Assembly (NCBI GenBank): GCA_036245525.1
Contig: BTPG01000004.1
Coordinates: 164,778,008 to 164,842,007 of the forward strand
Direction of reading: 5' to 3'
DNA length: 64,000 bases
DNA from: Semisulcospira habei
Lineage: Eukaryota > Mollusca > Gastropoda > Semisulcospiridae
The notes under the pieces are model-generated. The model worked only from the letters and a program-made list of their open reading frames with translations. It did not search any database and was not told where the DNA came from. Both the position numbers and the translations under genes were made by a program. Each line of letters begins with the position of its first letter. The stretch's first letter is position 1. Of the stretch, positions 42,188 to 52,644 are shown piece after piece.

Positions 42188-43542
42188 CAGAGGTGCCTAT
42201 CTTACGCGCTGGCTCGTAATTTTACGCATTTTCGGCTCAAGTTACGCGAATACGACTAGCTCCTCCAAAATACGCAATTTACGTGGGGGGGGGGGGGGGT
42301 CAAAATGGCGAGTGAATGTCACACTGTAGACATTCGGAGTGATAATATTTCGTGTTTGGAGACATGGTTTCAAAAGCAGATAGCTTTGATGTATTGGGAC
42401 ACGTGTGCCCACCTAACGCGTGGCAGCATAACCACGTGTTGCAATGTCAGCTGGAGCGATCGACGGTTGAGGCACTGCAACGGCAATGACGTACGGCTTG
42501 ATTATGAAGCTGAATTTGGAGGTTCTAATTGATATTCCGTTTCTCTGATGCTACACCTTGGTGCACCTGTAGGTGACTCCATATGCTGTGGACACTGACA
42601 CACATTGGTCACACGTGTAGTACATGTATTGTCTTTACAACACTGATACTTCCATCCGATCGTGTATGAGACACAACATCGTTCAATGCCGCTTATTACA
42701 TGTTGTCTAGACTGTGGATATACCGTACAGTGGCAGGTGTAAACATTGACATCTGGCGACCAGGTAGGAGACTCACAGTGTATCGGCATACTGGAAATGC
42801 ATGAACACTAATGTGTCGCAGTAACAGATCCCCTTTTTACTGATGCATGTTAACTTGTGGTAACAGCTACCTGTCATGCACGAAGACATTTTTGGCTCAC
42901 GTGCGAAGTAAAAGTGAGTATGTTCTGAGACTTTAACTTTGGCATTTTCTCGGAGAATATTGAAGCTACAGTCTTCAAACTTGGCCCAAGGATACTTTGT
43001 GGCAAGACCTTTCTAAACATGCTAGTTTTAGTGATAGTTTCTCACAAAGGTCAAGGTCATAGAGGATCAGGAAATATATATCAAAAATAGCTATTTTGGG
43101 ACATGTTCTCAAATACTATTCACAACTTCAAACCCAAACTTGGTACAAAGATACCTTATGAAAAGACCTTTATATGAACACTAATTTCGTTGATCCCTCG
43201 GAAAATTTGAGGGGTCACAAGAGCTCAAGAAATATGTCTAAAATGACCATATTTTTACCCCCCCCCCCCCCCCCCCCCCACCCACACCCCCCCCCCCCCC
43301 CCAAAAAAAAAAAAAAAATTCGCAAATACTAATACTATTCAGAACTTCAAACCCAAACTTGCTACAGCGATACCTGATATTGTGTGAATAAAATAACTAA
43401 CAGTATGGATAAATGTCTTTATTTTTAATTTGTTTGCTGTGGTGTATTTTTTTGTTGCGTGTTGCGCTGAAATGATTACACAAAATACACATTTTTAAGC
43501 AGCCCATTACACAAAATGGTCTAGGAGGGGTAGGCACCTCTG
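42188..43542. mobile_element. DNA transposon T1 in LINE-gammaA leader
   Basis: 1355 bp with 12-bp perfect terminal inverted repeats CAGAGGTGCCTA and a 6-bp target duplication tagtca (42182-42187 and 43543-43548). LINE-gammaB shows the empty site with one tagtca. Subterminal ttacgc/tacgca motifs near the left end. Inside: a G run, a copy of the GGCTCACGTG repeat (42893-43390) and long C/A runs. No transposase is seen, so it is non-autonomous. Confidence 0.9.
42893..43390 (+). repeat. GGCTCACGTG repeat inside T1
   Basis: Begins ggctcacgtgcgaagtaaaa, closely related to 40529. Interrupted by C and A homopolymers at about 43258-43318, ends near tacctgatattgtgtg. Confidence 0.75.
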
Positions 43543-43847
43543 TAGTCAATCGGCTCTTGTCACGTTGAGCCCTATCCCACTGTTTACATGCGGGTTGATA
43601 TATGGAGCACCATGCTATAATAGCTTCTGCTGCTGATTAGGTGCTTTACGCCAGTATTCCCCTGCATTCAACAGTGTGATAGAAGGCGGTGGCTCAAACG
43701 GTTCAATCGGGCTTACCCCCTTGAGTATATCTTTTGGGCAGTCTCCATTGTGCGTCGGCTGGAGACCCGCCGACATTTGCACTTTCCCTTGTTGGGCTCG
43801 GTGGTGGGCGGGGACCCCCGGGGGATGAATATCTCTACTATTATAAT

Positions 43848-45281
43848 ATGGATAAAACAAAAAAAACCAAACTTGCACAAAAGCGGCACATAGCCACCAA
43901 CATTGAACATGACAGTGACTCGGACTGTGAGGAAGCGCCGCCTCAGGCGTCAGCCGTATGGCCTCGCTTCCTCATTGTCCATAGCAAGGTGAAGGAGAAA
44001 CCTGTTGCCAAGCTGCATCCTTTTCTGGTGGGGGAGACCCTCAGGAGCTGTGTTGGCAGGCCTGACGCCCAGCGCCTCAGGTCTGGTGACTTGCTGGTGG
44101 AGTGCCGTACCCGGGCGCACTCCAGCGGGCTACTGAGGCTCTCTTCCATCGGAGACACTCTGGTGGAGGTCACACCCCACAAGACTATGAATTCGTCAAG
44201 AGGCGTAATCAAAGATCAAGCTTTGGCAGAACTGTCAGAAGATGAACTTGTACGGAACCTTAAGTCTCAGGGGGTGACTTACGTCAGGCGCTTCGCTTCC
44301 AAGCGAGGTGGTGGGGAGATCCGTCTCCCTACCATCATCCTGACGTTTGGCACCCCCACCCCTCCTACTACCATCTGGGGAGGTTACTACTCCTTGAGAG
44401 TGAAAAAGTACGTCCCTCTCCCCCTCCGGTGCTTTAAGTGCCAAAAGTATGGCCATGGGCAGAAGACCTGCCGTCAGGCGGAGGCTTCATGCGCCCGTTG
44501 CACTAAGCCTGGACACTCTGCTGAGTCCTGCACAGCCACTCGCCTGTGTGTGAATTGCCAGGGGGCGCATATGGCTTTGGATAAGAAATGCCCTCGTTGG
44601 ATATCCGAGTGCAAGATTCAGCAGGTGCGTGTGGAGAAGGGACTGTCCTTTCTAGATGCCAAAAAACTGGTTGAAGGCTCTGGTGCGGCTGCGGCTGCCC
44701 CAACCTCTAACACCTCAGTATATACTTTCAGTGCAGCGGTGGCAGGCAAGCGCCCCACCAAAGACTTTTCATGTCAGACCCCAACTTCTTGGTTGGGGGC
44801 GGAGCCTTGGCTCCTCTCGCCCCTGGAGAGTAACCCTCCTCCGGTGGTAAAGAAGAGCCAGGGAACGCAGAAGGCGGACACTGCCGGTCCGGTTGTGCCG
44901 CCTTCTGTTGCCCCTAAGCCTCAGCCCCCACCCAAACCTGTTAGTCAGTCAACTCCAAAGGCTTCTGGCTCTGGTCAGCCTTCTAAGGCCGCTAACTCTA
45001 GCGGCAGGAACGCTGCCCAGGACCAGGGGTCTAAGAAATCTATGGGACCGCTGTGCGCACGGGCCCAGAAGGGGAACACTGATGTCCCCCTTCAAAACAA
45101 ATATGCTGCACTGGAGGAGCGGATGGAGGGAGTGGAAGTTGTCGTTGCTGATTTTGCGGCAGCTCCACCCCCTTCATCTCTGAAGAACCAGAGGAGGCCC
45201 GGGAGCCGGCCCCCCTCTGTTTCTTCAACTCCTTCCAAGGCAAAGGAAAAAGGGGGAAAAAACTCTTCACCCCCCAGATAA
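43848..45281 (+). CDS. LINE-gammaA ORF1, gag-like with three CCHC knuckles
   Basis: 477 aa, intact. ATG 43848 is chosen because upstream in-frame sequence is 5' leader shared with LINE-gammaB. It starts MDKTKKTKLAQKR. Residues about 190-245 carry CFKCQKYGHGQKTC, CARCTKPGHSAESC and CVNCQGAHMALDKKC, CCHC-type zinc knuckles expected to bind element RNA. The C-terminal half is Pro/Ser/Lys-rich and disordered-looking. ORF2 begins 10 bp after the stop, so translation reinitiation is plausible. Confidence 0.9.
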   Translation: MDKTKKTKLAQKRHIATNIEHDSDSDCEEAPPQASAVWPRFLIVHSKVKEKPVAKLHPFLVGETLRSCVGRPDAQRLRSGDLLVECRTRAHSSGLLRLSSIGDTLVEVTPHKTMNSSRGVIKDQALAELSEDELVRNLKSQGVTYVRRFASKRGGGEIRLPTIILTFGTPTPPTTIWGGYYSLRVKKYVPLPLRCFKCQKYGHGQKTCRQAEASCARCTKPGHSAESCTATRLCVNCQGAHMALDKKCPRWISECKIQQVRVEKGLSFLDAKKLVEGSGAAAAAPTSNTSVYTFSAAVAGKRPTKDFSCQTPTSWLGAEPWLLSPLESNPPPVVKKSQGTQKADTAGPVVPPSVAPKPQPPPKPVSQSTPKASGSGQPSKAANSSGRNAAQDQGSKKSMGPLCARAQKGNTDVPLQNKYAALEERMEGVEVVVADFAAAPPPSSLKNQRRPGSRPPSVSSTPSKAKEKGGKNSSPPR

Positions 45282-45966
45282 GACATAATCATGTACTCTA
45301 TGCTTCAGTGGAATTGTCGTGGTTTTCAAGCTAACTTTGAGGAATTACGTCTTTTAGTCAAGTTCTATAACCCCTCAGTAATATCTCTTCAGGAGACTTA
45401 CCTGAAGACTTCTGACCATGTATCCTTTAATGGTTTTAACGTTATACACAAAGGCTCTGATTCGGAGAGGCGCTCGGGTGGAGCAGCTCTTCTCATTAGT
45501 AGCCAAATTTAATGTAGCCCCGTTAGCATCGACACCTGTCTTCAGGCTGTCGCAGCTCGGGTTACCTTGAAGAAGACCATAACCGTATGCAGTATTTACC
45601 TGCCACCATCTCTGCGGGTCAGTAGCAATGATATTTTTAACTTAGTAGATCAACTGCCCCCTCCCTTTATTCTCATGGGGGATTTTAACGGTCACGCTCA
45701 CCTTTGGGGCAGTGACCACTATGATGGCAGAGGTCAGATGTTAGAAGATGTTTTTTCTCAACTTAACCTATGCAGAGCTGCCAAGTGCTACGATTTAGGC
45801 GTAGCATGCTACGACTTGGACATACTTGCTACGATGCTACGATCGGTCCTGAAAACTACGATTTAAAAAAAAAAGGTTGCCAGTCACTAACTGAACTGAG
45901 GCAGCAACAGCAAGCAAACTGCCACGTCTACAAGAGGCACTGCAAAACATCAAGTGCACCAGACTG

Positions 45967-46425
45967 ATGCTGCAGTGGATCCCTTCACACTGTGGCATCT
46001 ACGGCAATGAAGAAGCTGACAGAATGGCAAAAGCGGGCGCAGAGAAAGAACAAGATGAAAATGGAGTCAGCTTCACAGAGATGAAGACCATCATTAAGTC
46101 TGTGTACAGACCACCACAACGGCCCATAGACAGTTACCATCAGCTGTCCAGACAAGAGCAGGTGACCATCTTTCGTCTGAGGACTGGGCACAACCGACTC
46201 AATTTCCACCTGCACAGACGCTTCCACCTCGTGCCATCTCCCCTGTGCCCTTGTGGAGAAGCAGAGCAGACCACAGAGCACATCCTCCAGGACTGTGGGA
46301 ACCACCAGCCGCTGAGGGAGGAGATATGGCCGAAGCCCGCCACTCTACAAGAGAAACTGTACGGGCCTGTGGAGGCACTACAGAAGACCACAGATTTCAT
46401 TTTGAGAGCCAAACTCCAAGTGTGA
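45967..46425 (+). pseudogene. LINE RNase H fragment carried inside T2
   Basis: 152 codons: LQWIPSHCGIYGNEEADRMA (RNase H C-terminal motif), then a LRTGHNRLNFHLHRR segment and CPCGEAEQTTEHILQDC (Cys/His motif following RNase H in Jockey/I-type LINEs). It is not from LINE-gamma, whose motif is WVPGHVGIEGN. Followed by (GAA)n, a likely 3' tail, so it is a 5'-truncated LINE inserted in, or captured by, T2. Confidence 0.8.
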
Positions 46426-46527
46426 CGGCGTTCGAGAAGAAGAAGAAGAAGAAGACTAACTGAACTAAAAATAGCTTTTTACCTGAAATCGTGTCTAGTA
46501 AATGACCAATTGCGTTGTGTTCGACCT

Positions 46528-46562
<35 letters not shown>
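46528..46562 (+). repeat. Poly-G run inside T2
   Basis: About 33 consecutive G. A homopolymer this long may be misassembled in length. Confidence 0.8.
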
Positions 46563-46563
<1 letters not shown>

Positions 46564-49500
46564 GCTGTGCTAATAATGCTCCCTTTTTTTCTTGGCTGTT
46601 TGTGCATTCAGTAAACGGCAGTAGTTTCTCACTGTACCTTTTGAATGAAGCGCTTTCTCTCAGTCGTTGTCAGCGAGTCGGTTGCCAAAGCAGACGACAG
46701 ATGCAGACGACAGAGAGATTATTGACTAACCGCTGTAGTCCACGCATAGCTTAGCCCACGCATGCTACTCCTTTTTCTTAAATGCTACTCCAGATAGGTT
46801 AGGATGCTACTCTTTGACATGATGGTGGGTTGGCAGCCCTGCCTATGTGTCTTTAACGATGGCTCACCTACATACTCTAACTCAGGTTCAGGATCTAGTT
46901 CTGTTCTAGACCTCACTGTGTGTGATCCTTCTCTCATGCTGGACTTTGACTGGAAGGTTCACGACGACCTGTGTGGTAGTGACCACTTCCCAGTAGTTCT
47001 GTCATCGGTCAGCTGTGAGGAGGATTCGCCGGTGGGGTGCTGGAATCTCAAGAAAGCTAACTGGCCTCTGTTCACCTCCCTCTGTCAGTCTCGTCTTACA
47101 GAGGAGGTGGTCATGTCAGCTGAAGAACCTGTTTCTTGTTTTACTTTGATTTTGTTGGATGTAGCAGGTGAAACCATCCCTAGAACTTCCCCATCAGTCC
47201 CTCGGAAGCCGAGAGTACCATGGTTTAATGAAGAGTGCCGCAAGGCCCAAAAAATGCGCAAATCTGCTCAGCGACGTGCTTTTCGTAATCCGTCGCAAGC
47301 AAATATTTTAACATTTAAAAGACAGCGGGCGAAAGCCCGTTACATTTTTAAACGCGAACGCCGTGCTTCCTGGAGACGCTTCGTCTCATCTTTATCTTCT
47401 AGGACTCCGTCCCAAAAAGTCTGGAAGGCTGTTCGAAGAATTAGGGGCAGGGGTGGCTGGGCTTCTGTTGGCCATCTTAGAGATGGTGCCAGTTTGGTCA
47501 CAGATAAAAAGGCTGTGGCCAATTTGCTTGCCTCCACCATTGCCCATAATTCTTCAACAGAGCATTATTCACCTTTCTTGAAGGAGAAGCGAGAATCTTG
47601 TGCTTGTGATTTTATATCAGATAACTCGGAAGACTATAATGCCCCTTTACGTTTTCAGAATTGCAGCAAGCCATGCAGAAATGTACTGACTCTGCTGCTG
47701 GATTAGATACCATCCATTATCAGCTCCTAACTCATCTGCCTGAGGATTCACTCCTTGTACTTCACAAGGCCTTTAACCATATCTGGATAACCGGTTGTTT
47801 TCCGCCATCTTGGCGCCAGGCTGTGGTTGTGCCAATCCCCAAGCCGGGTAAGGATCCTTCCGACCCGGGCAACTACCGGCCAATAGCTTTGACATCATGT
47901 TTATGTAAGACTTTGGAACGCTTGGTCAACGCCCGACTGGTGTGGCATCTTGAGTCACGTGGCCTCATCACAGACCTCCAGTGTGGTTTCCGGCGCTTCC
48001 GTAGTACAACTGACCATCTAGTCCGCTTTGAGTCTTTTATCCGAGATGCTTTTGTCAACAAGCAGCATGTCTATGCAATATTCTTTGATCTTGAAAAGGC
48101 ATATGACACTACCTGGAAGTATGGTATAATGTCTGATTTGTCGGACATGGGTTTTAAAGGGCACCTGCCTGTTTTTAGTCACAATTTTTTGTCTAACAGG
48201 TCGTTCCATGTCCGTGTGGGCTCCACCCTCTCCGACTCCTTTGAACAGGAGATGGGTGTCCCGCAGGGCAGCATTCTATCTCCTGTTTTATTTAGCATTA
48301 AAATAAATAACATTGTAAAGGCCGTCAAGGATGATTCTGAATGCTCTTTGTTTGTGGACGACTTTGCTTTATGTGCACGAGGTCGAGGACTTGCGTCCCT
48401 TGAGAGGCGCTTGCAGCTGTGCGTTGATCGCATCCAGGGGTGGGTGTCTCTCAACGGATTCAGGTTCTCGCCCTCCAAGACAGTCTGTGTGCATTTTACT
48501 AACCAGACGAAATTTTTTCCAAAACCTAGCCTGAGCATTGCTGGAGTGCCAATTCAGGTGGCCGAAGAGGCAAAGTTTTTGGGGGTCATCTTTGACAAAA
48601 GATTGACCTTCTGCAACCATGTTAACTACCTTAGAACCTCTTGTCAGAAGGCCCTCGACATTCTTCGTGTCGTTGGTCGTACTGACTGGGGTGCAGACCG
48701 CATTGTCTTACTTTGACTGTACCGGGCCCTTGTTCGGTCCAAACTGGATTACGGCTCTGTGGTATATGGCTCGGCTTCCAAGTCTGTTCTACAGCGTCTG
48801 AACACAATTCACCATCAAGGTCTGCGCATATGTCTAGGGGCCTTCAGGACATCTCCAGTTCCTAGTCTGTATGCCGAGGCCGGGGAGCCTTCTCTCAGGC
48901 TCCGCCGCATCCGCCTCATGCTCAGCTACGTTCTGAAGCTGAAGGCCCATCCAGACAATCCTGCCTATGATTGTGTTTTTAACCCGTCATTTGCAGAGAT
49001 TTACGATGCCCATCCGGGAGCTGTCCGTCCACTTTCCTTCCATGTCCGACCTCATCTGCAGGCGGCCGGAGTGGACCTGGACAAAGTTTCGGAATCTCTG
49101 CAACACGTCACTCCACCCTGGCTACTACCAGTTCCTGACATCTTGCTGGACTTGACCGCCCACAAGAAGGATTGTACTCCACCAGCCATATACCAACAGA
49201 GCCTCAATGAACTGCTTTCAAGTTTTCCTGGCTATTGTCGTCTTTATACGGATGGGTCCAAGTCTGAGGATGGGAGAGTGGCTGCGGCTGCAGTGTCCTC
49301 TCGCCATCCTAGATGCCCATTTAAGCTCCGCCTACCTGACCATTCCTCTGTATTTAGTGCAGAACTGCAGGCAATTCTGCTGGCACTCAAGCGTGCCTAT
49401 CAGTCTCGGGAAAGGAACTTCCTGATTCTGTCGGACTCTCTTTCTGCCCTGTAGGCCCTTCAGGGCACGGGAACAGACCATCCACTGCTGGTGCAGATTA

Positions 49501-50316
49501 GAGAGCTCTACGCAGACTTGATGAAGGAATATTATGACATTTTTATTTGGGTCCCAGGTCATGTGGGCATTGAAGGCAACAGAATCGCAGATTCTGCTGC
49601 CAACAGTGCCCGCAGTGACCCTGTCCTGACACACAGACTGTCTATAGTGATTTTAAACCTGTGATTAGTGTGTACATAGCCCGCGAGTGGCAGTCCGAGT
49701 GTGACAAAGAGGAAGGGAACAAGCTTCATGAAGCTCTTCCTAAGTTGTCTGACAGTCTACCTTTCCGCTGCGGCAGCCGCCGTGAGGAGACTGTCCTTGC
49801 TCGGCTCCACATCGGGCACACGTATGTAACGCACTCTTACTTACTTAAACACGATGAGCGTCCATGGTGTTTTGCCTGTGATGAGCACTTTTCTGTTCGA
49901 CACTTTTTGCTGTATTGTGCTGACCTAATTGACACCAGATATAAACACTTCACAGCAGACTCCTTGAAGGTTTTGTTCCGGGATGTTTCCCCGGACAAAA
50001 TTTTCAATTTTTTTAGAGAATGCAATATTTTTAACAAGATCTGAGCATTCATAGACTATGTCAATTTTTTTATTTGCCCTTTTTGAGAGTCTGTAGACGT
50101 TTCTTTTAAAGACATGTGTGACATTTTAGCCTGAGATTTTTAATCTATATTTACATCTTGTCTTAAGACCTTGCTTTTAGTCTGGCTGACCAGATTTTTA
50201 CCCATCCCGCCGTGAGATGGCCTTAGTCGCCTGCTCGGCGTTAAACCCAAATAACTAACTAACTAACTACCCTTGAGCTATCATGATCAATCCATCTCCT
50301 CCTGGGGCTAAAAGGG

Positions 50317-51247
50317 TTAACCTGTTCAGTGTCAGTTGATGTAGACTGTGTTTGTGCAGTCTTTGTTAATCAGCTTTAAATATACCCATCTGCCCCAGGA
50401 ACGTGGATTCCAAGTGTAAATATACCCATTTGCCCCAGGAACGTGGATTCCAAGTGTAAATATACCCATCTGCCCCAGGAACGTGGATTCCAAGTGTAAA
50501 TATGCCCATCTGCCCCAGGAATGTGATTCCAAGTGTAAATACCCATCCCCCCAGGAACGTGGATTCCAAGTGTAAATATGCCCATCTGCCCCAGGAACAT
50601 GGATTCCAAGTGTAAATATACCCATCTGCCCCAGGAACATGGATTCCAAGTGTAAAAATGCCCCATCTGCCCCGGGAATGTGGATTCCAAGTGTAAATAT
50701 ACCCATCTGCCCCAGGAACGTGGATTCCACGTGTAAAAATGCCCATCTGTCCCAGGAACGTGGATTCCAAGTGTAAATATACCCATTTGCCCCAGGAACG
50801 TGGATTCCAAGTGTAAATATGCCCATCTGCCCCAGGAATGTGGATTCCAAGTGTAAATATACCCATCTGCCCCAGGAACGTGGATTCCAAGTGTAAAAAT
50901 GCCCATCTGCCCCAGGAACGTGGATTCCAAGTGTAAATATGCCCATCTGCCCCAGGAATGTGGATTCCAAGTGTAAATATACCCATCTGCCCCAGGAACG
51001 TGGATTCCAAGTGTAAATATGCCCATCTGCCCCAGGAATGTGGATTCCAAGTGTAAATATACCCATCTGCCCCAGGAACGTGGATTTCAAGTGTAAATAT
51101 GCCTATCTGCCCCAGGAACGTGGATTCCAAGTGGTGTCAGAAAGATCAAGGGATCCTCAGGAGCCCCTGCAACGGTGGGTGCTCATGAGGATCTATACCT
51201 CTTGCAGTTGTGTGGTGTTCAAATGTTCTCAGCACTGATCGGGTTAA
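50317..51247. mobile_element. P2 MITE expanded by a minisatellite
   Basis: Starts at ttaacctgttcagtgtcagt, sharing its TTAA with the end of the neighbouring P1, and ends gatcgggttaa. Same layout as 40284-40475, but the single 40-bp segment has become a long array. Palindrome at about 51150-51215. Confidence 0.85.
50381..51134. repeat. 40-bp minisatellite, about 19 copies
   Basis: The unit begins tatacccatctgccccagga and continues acgtggattccaagtgtaaa. Units differ at a few sites (tata/tatg/aatg, aacg/aatg/aaca), and some neighbouring variants alternate as 80-bp dimers. All three minus frames stay open because the unit has no stops and 40 is not a multiple of three. Confidence 0.95.
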
Positions 51248-51561
51248 CTTCAGGCTATCTCTTCACACTTCTGCCAATATTTGACAAAAGCCAGGATGTC
51301 CAGTATGTGTATCACCAGTATGTGCATCACAACAAAAATCTCACTTTTCTCAAAAATGGACATACTGGCTTTTGCCAAATATCCACAGACTAAACAAGAG
51401 TTGGATCGACCATGATGGTACAAGGGTGGTGCTGGAAAAGCTTATTCTATCTTCAACCATTTGGCTGGCCGTTGCATTTCTTGACAGGACCAGGCTGTTG
51501 GTAGGGCTTTTTGTGGTGACTATGATAGTACAAGCGTGTGCTAGAACAGCTTGTTCTGTGT

Positions 51562-51659
51562 TTAACCCTGTGGCTGTTGTTAGGGCTTTTTGTTGTGATG
51601 ATTCGTGCAGGAGGAATCATCGCACCAAAAAGCACTACAGACAGCCAAAGGGGTATTAA
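51562..51659. mobile_element. P3 palindromic MITE, complete
   Basis: 98 bp, TTAA at both ends, almost entirely palindromic: ttaaccctgtggctgttgtt...gatgattcgtgcaggaggaatcatc...acagccaaaggggtattaa. Confidence 0.8.
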
Positions 51660-51805
51660 CTCTGCGTATCACCGATGTTTTTTTCTGAAGATAAAGATTG
51701 TCATTTCTATTTTTCTTCTTCTTCTCATTCTCAGCCTTTTGTTTGAATGCTGTGATACAAATTTTGAATTGTCAAGTGTAAGTCCATGTTTTCCCACCAT
51801 TGCAG

Positions 51806-51887
51806 CCGATCCAAGGATGTGATCGAACCTCTGCTGAAACCACAGTGGTATGTCAGCTGCCAGCAAATGGCTGATGAGTCTGTCAAG
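51806..51887 (+). CDS. VARS1: valyl-tRNA synthetase exon 9
   Basis: Acceptor attgcag, donor aag|gtgaga. It encodes [20 protein letters not shown] then QMADESVK. The QWYV block is the conserved class I core segment following the editing domain. Confidence 0.95.
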
Positions 51888-52042
51888 GTGAGATTGTTTT
51901 TCACTCCCGCCTTTTGTTTTGACTCAGTAAGCAAGAGGGCCTCAGGCCAGCGTCAGCCTCAGTTGGCCTGCACATGGCTCTCCACAGACCAGCTGCTACA
52001 TTGTCGGCCCAAGGACCTTTTACTTACAGGGAGGGTCTGCAA

Positions 52043-52086
52043 GAGGCAAAGATCCTCATGAGCCCCTGTTCTTTGCCTCTTGCAGA
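52043..52086. repeat. P2 palindrome, short degenerate copy
   Basis: tgcaagaggcaaagatcctc...ctttgcctcttgcag: a shortened P2 hairpin next to the exon 6 duplicate. Confidence 0.55.
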
Positions 52087-52095
52087 TGAGTGCAG

Positions 52096-52218
52096 TTCAC
52101 ATTTTTTTCCAGCAGATCTTTTTTCCTGCTTCAAAAATCTGATTTCTGTATGTCTCGTTAAATGAATTCACTGTAAAAGAATGTCTTTTCTGTAGATGAG
52201 GAGATCGTTGTGGCCATG
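52096..52218 (+). pseudogene. Duplicated intron 5/exon 6 junction
   Basis: Aligns with 20617-20743: cacatttttttccagcag, then tctgat...tgtctc, ctgtaa..gaatg, tttctgtag and gaggagatcgttgtggcca, the first 20 or so bases of exon 6. It stops after the VVA codons. The acceptor AG and polypyrimidine tract are kept, but no donor and no further coding sequence follow. Confidence 0.85.
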
Positions 52219-52578
52219 GGGAGGGTCCTTTCACAAATGGACAAAGTAAATGACTGTTTAGATTGACAGTTTTCTCCTTGTGGTGCACAAAGTCTGCTCA
52301 GCTTTATGCATGATGGATGAATGGTTCACTTGATTTCATAATATGCATTTTGTCCATCTGTTCATAAATGTTAAATGCTTAGAACAGGTTTGATAGCACG
52401 TACAGTGATCAAATAAACAACAAGTAGTACTGCAGGAAACAACGGGAACTGGTTATATTTTGGGATTTTTGCCCCCCAATTTTTTTAAAGATGATTCTTT
52501 AAACTCCTTCACTGAGATTGGTCACAGTTATTGTTTCTGAAATCTTCAGTAACTCAGGATGGTTACAATGTGGTGTCA

Positions 52579-52644
52579 GCAAGAAGCACAGATCCTCATG
52601 AGCCCCTGCAATTGCAGGGGCTCATGAGGATCAGTGCCCCTTGC
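52579..52644. repeat. P2 palindrome
   Basis: gcaagaagcacagatcctca...agcccctgcaattgcagggg...ctcatgaggatcagtgcccc: arms of about 33 bp with three mismatches and no loop. Confidence 0.75.

Larger units (their letters stand above)
45773..46841. mobile_element. DNA transposon T2 in LINE-gammaA ORF2
   Basis: 1069 bp with 12-bp terminal inverted repeats CAGRGCTGCCAA and a 6-bp target duplication cctatg (45767-45772 and 46842-46847). Removing it restores the endonuclease reading QLNLC|VFND. Subterminal gctacga motifs on the left and agtagcat on the right (inverted). Interior: a LINE RNase H fragment and a G run of about 33. No transposase seen. Confidence 0.9.
45291..50044 (+). pseudogene. LINE-gammaA ORF2: endonuclease, RT, RNase H
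   Basis: Starts YSMLQWNCRGFQANFEELRL. Endonuclease: ISLQETYL, ILMGDFNGHAHLWGS and, beyond the T2 insertion, CGSDHFPVVL. RT: IPKPGKDPSDPGNYRPIALT, CGFRRFRSTTDHLVR, FFDLEKAYDTTW, GVPQGSILSPVLF and the catalytic LFVDDFALC. RNase H: LYTDGSKSEDG, ELQAI, LSDSLSAL and WVPGHVGIEGNRIADSAA. Broken by a stop at 45510, insertion T2, a frameshift near 47660, a stop at 48714, a stop at 49455 (cag to tag) and a frameshift near 49625. Confidence 0.9.
41811..50265 (+). mobile_element. LINE-gammaA, I/Nimb-like LINE
   Basis: Target duplication actacccttgagc at 41798-41810 and 50266-50278. It is full length: 5' leader, ORF1 with three zinc knuckles, ORF2 with endonuclease, RT and RNase H, and a 3' end ggcgttaaacccaaataact plus (AACT)n. 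RNase H plus CCHC ORF1 points to the I superfamily, and the tail resembles Nimb-type elements of molluscs (from memory). It carries two DNA-element insertions, three in-frame stops/frameshifts and a 1-bp change at 49455. Confidence 0.85.
41655..50320. mobile_element. P1 MITE interrupted by LINE-gammaA
   Basis: The left part 41655-41810 (inverted relative to 13350) and the right part 50266-50320 join at the 13-bp duplication actacccttgagc to give a normal P1 palindrome ending in TTAA at 50317. The palindrome arms are intact, so the LINE entered a hairpin-forming target. Confidence 0.8.

Noticed and set aside
43258..43318. Long C and A homopolymers as a functional G-quadruplex or tract
   Set aside because: Such runs inside T1 are often assembly or sequencing uncertainty; noted only as part of T1.
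50332..51130. Three long minus-strand ORFs of 224-254 aa
   Set aside because: All three frames read the 40-bp minisatellite; they give the same cyclic peptide and have no coding signal.
50381..51134. CRISPR-like array
   Set aside because: Units are contiguous 40-bp repeats with no spacers, in a eukaryotic intron.
52196..52218. Alternative VARS exon
   Set aside because: Coding similarity ends after about 20 bases and no donor follows in frame; kept as a duplicated fragment.
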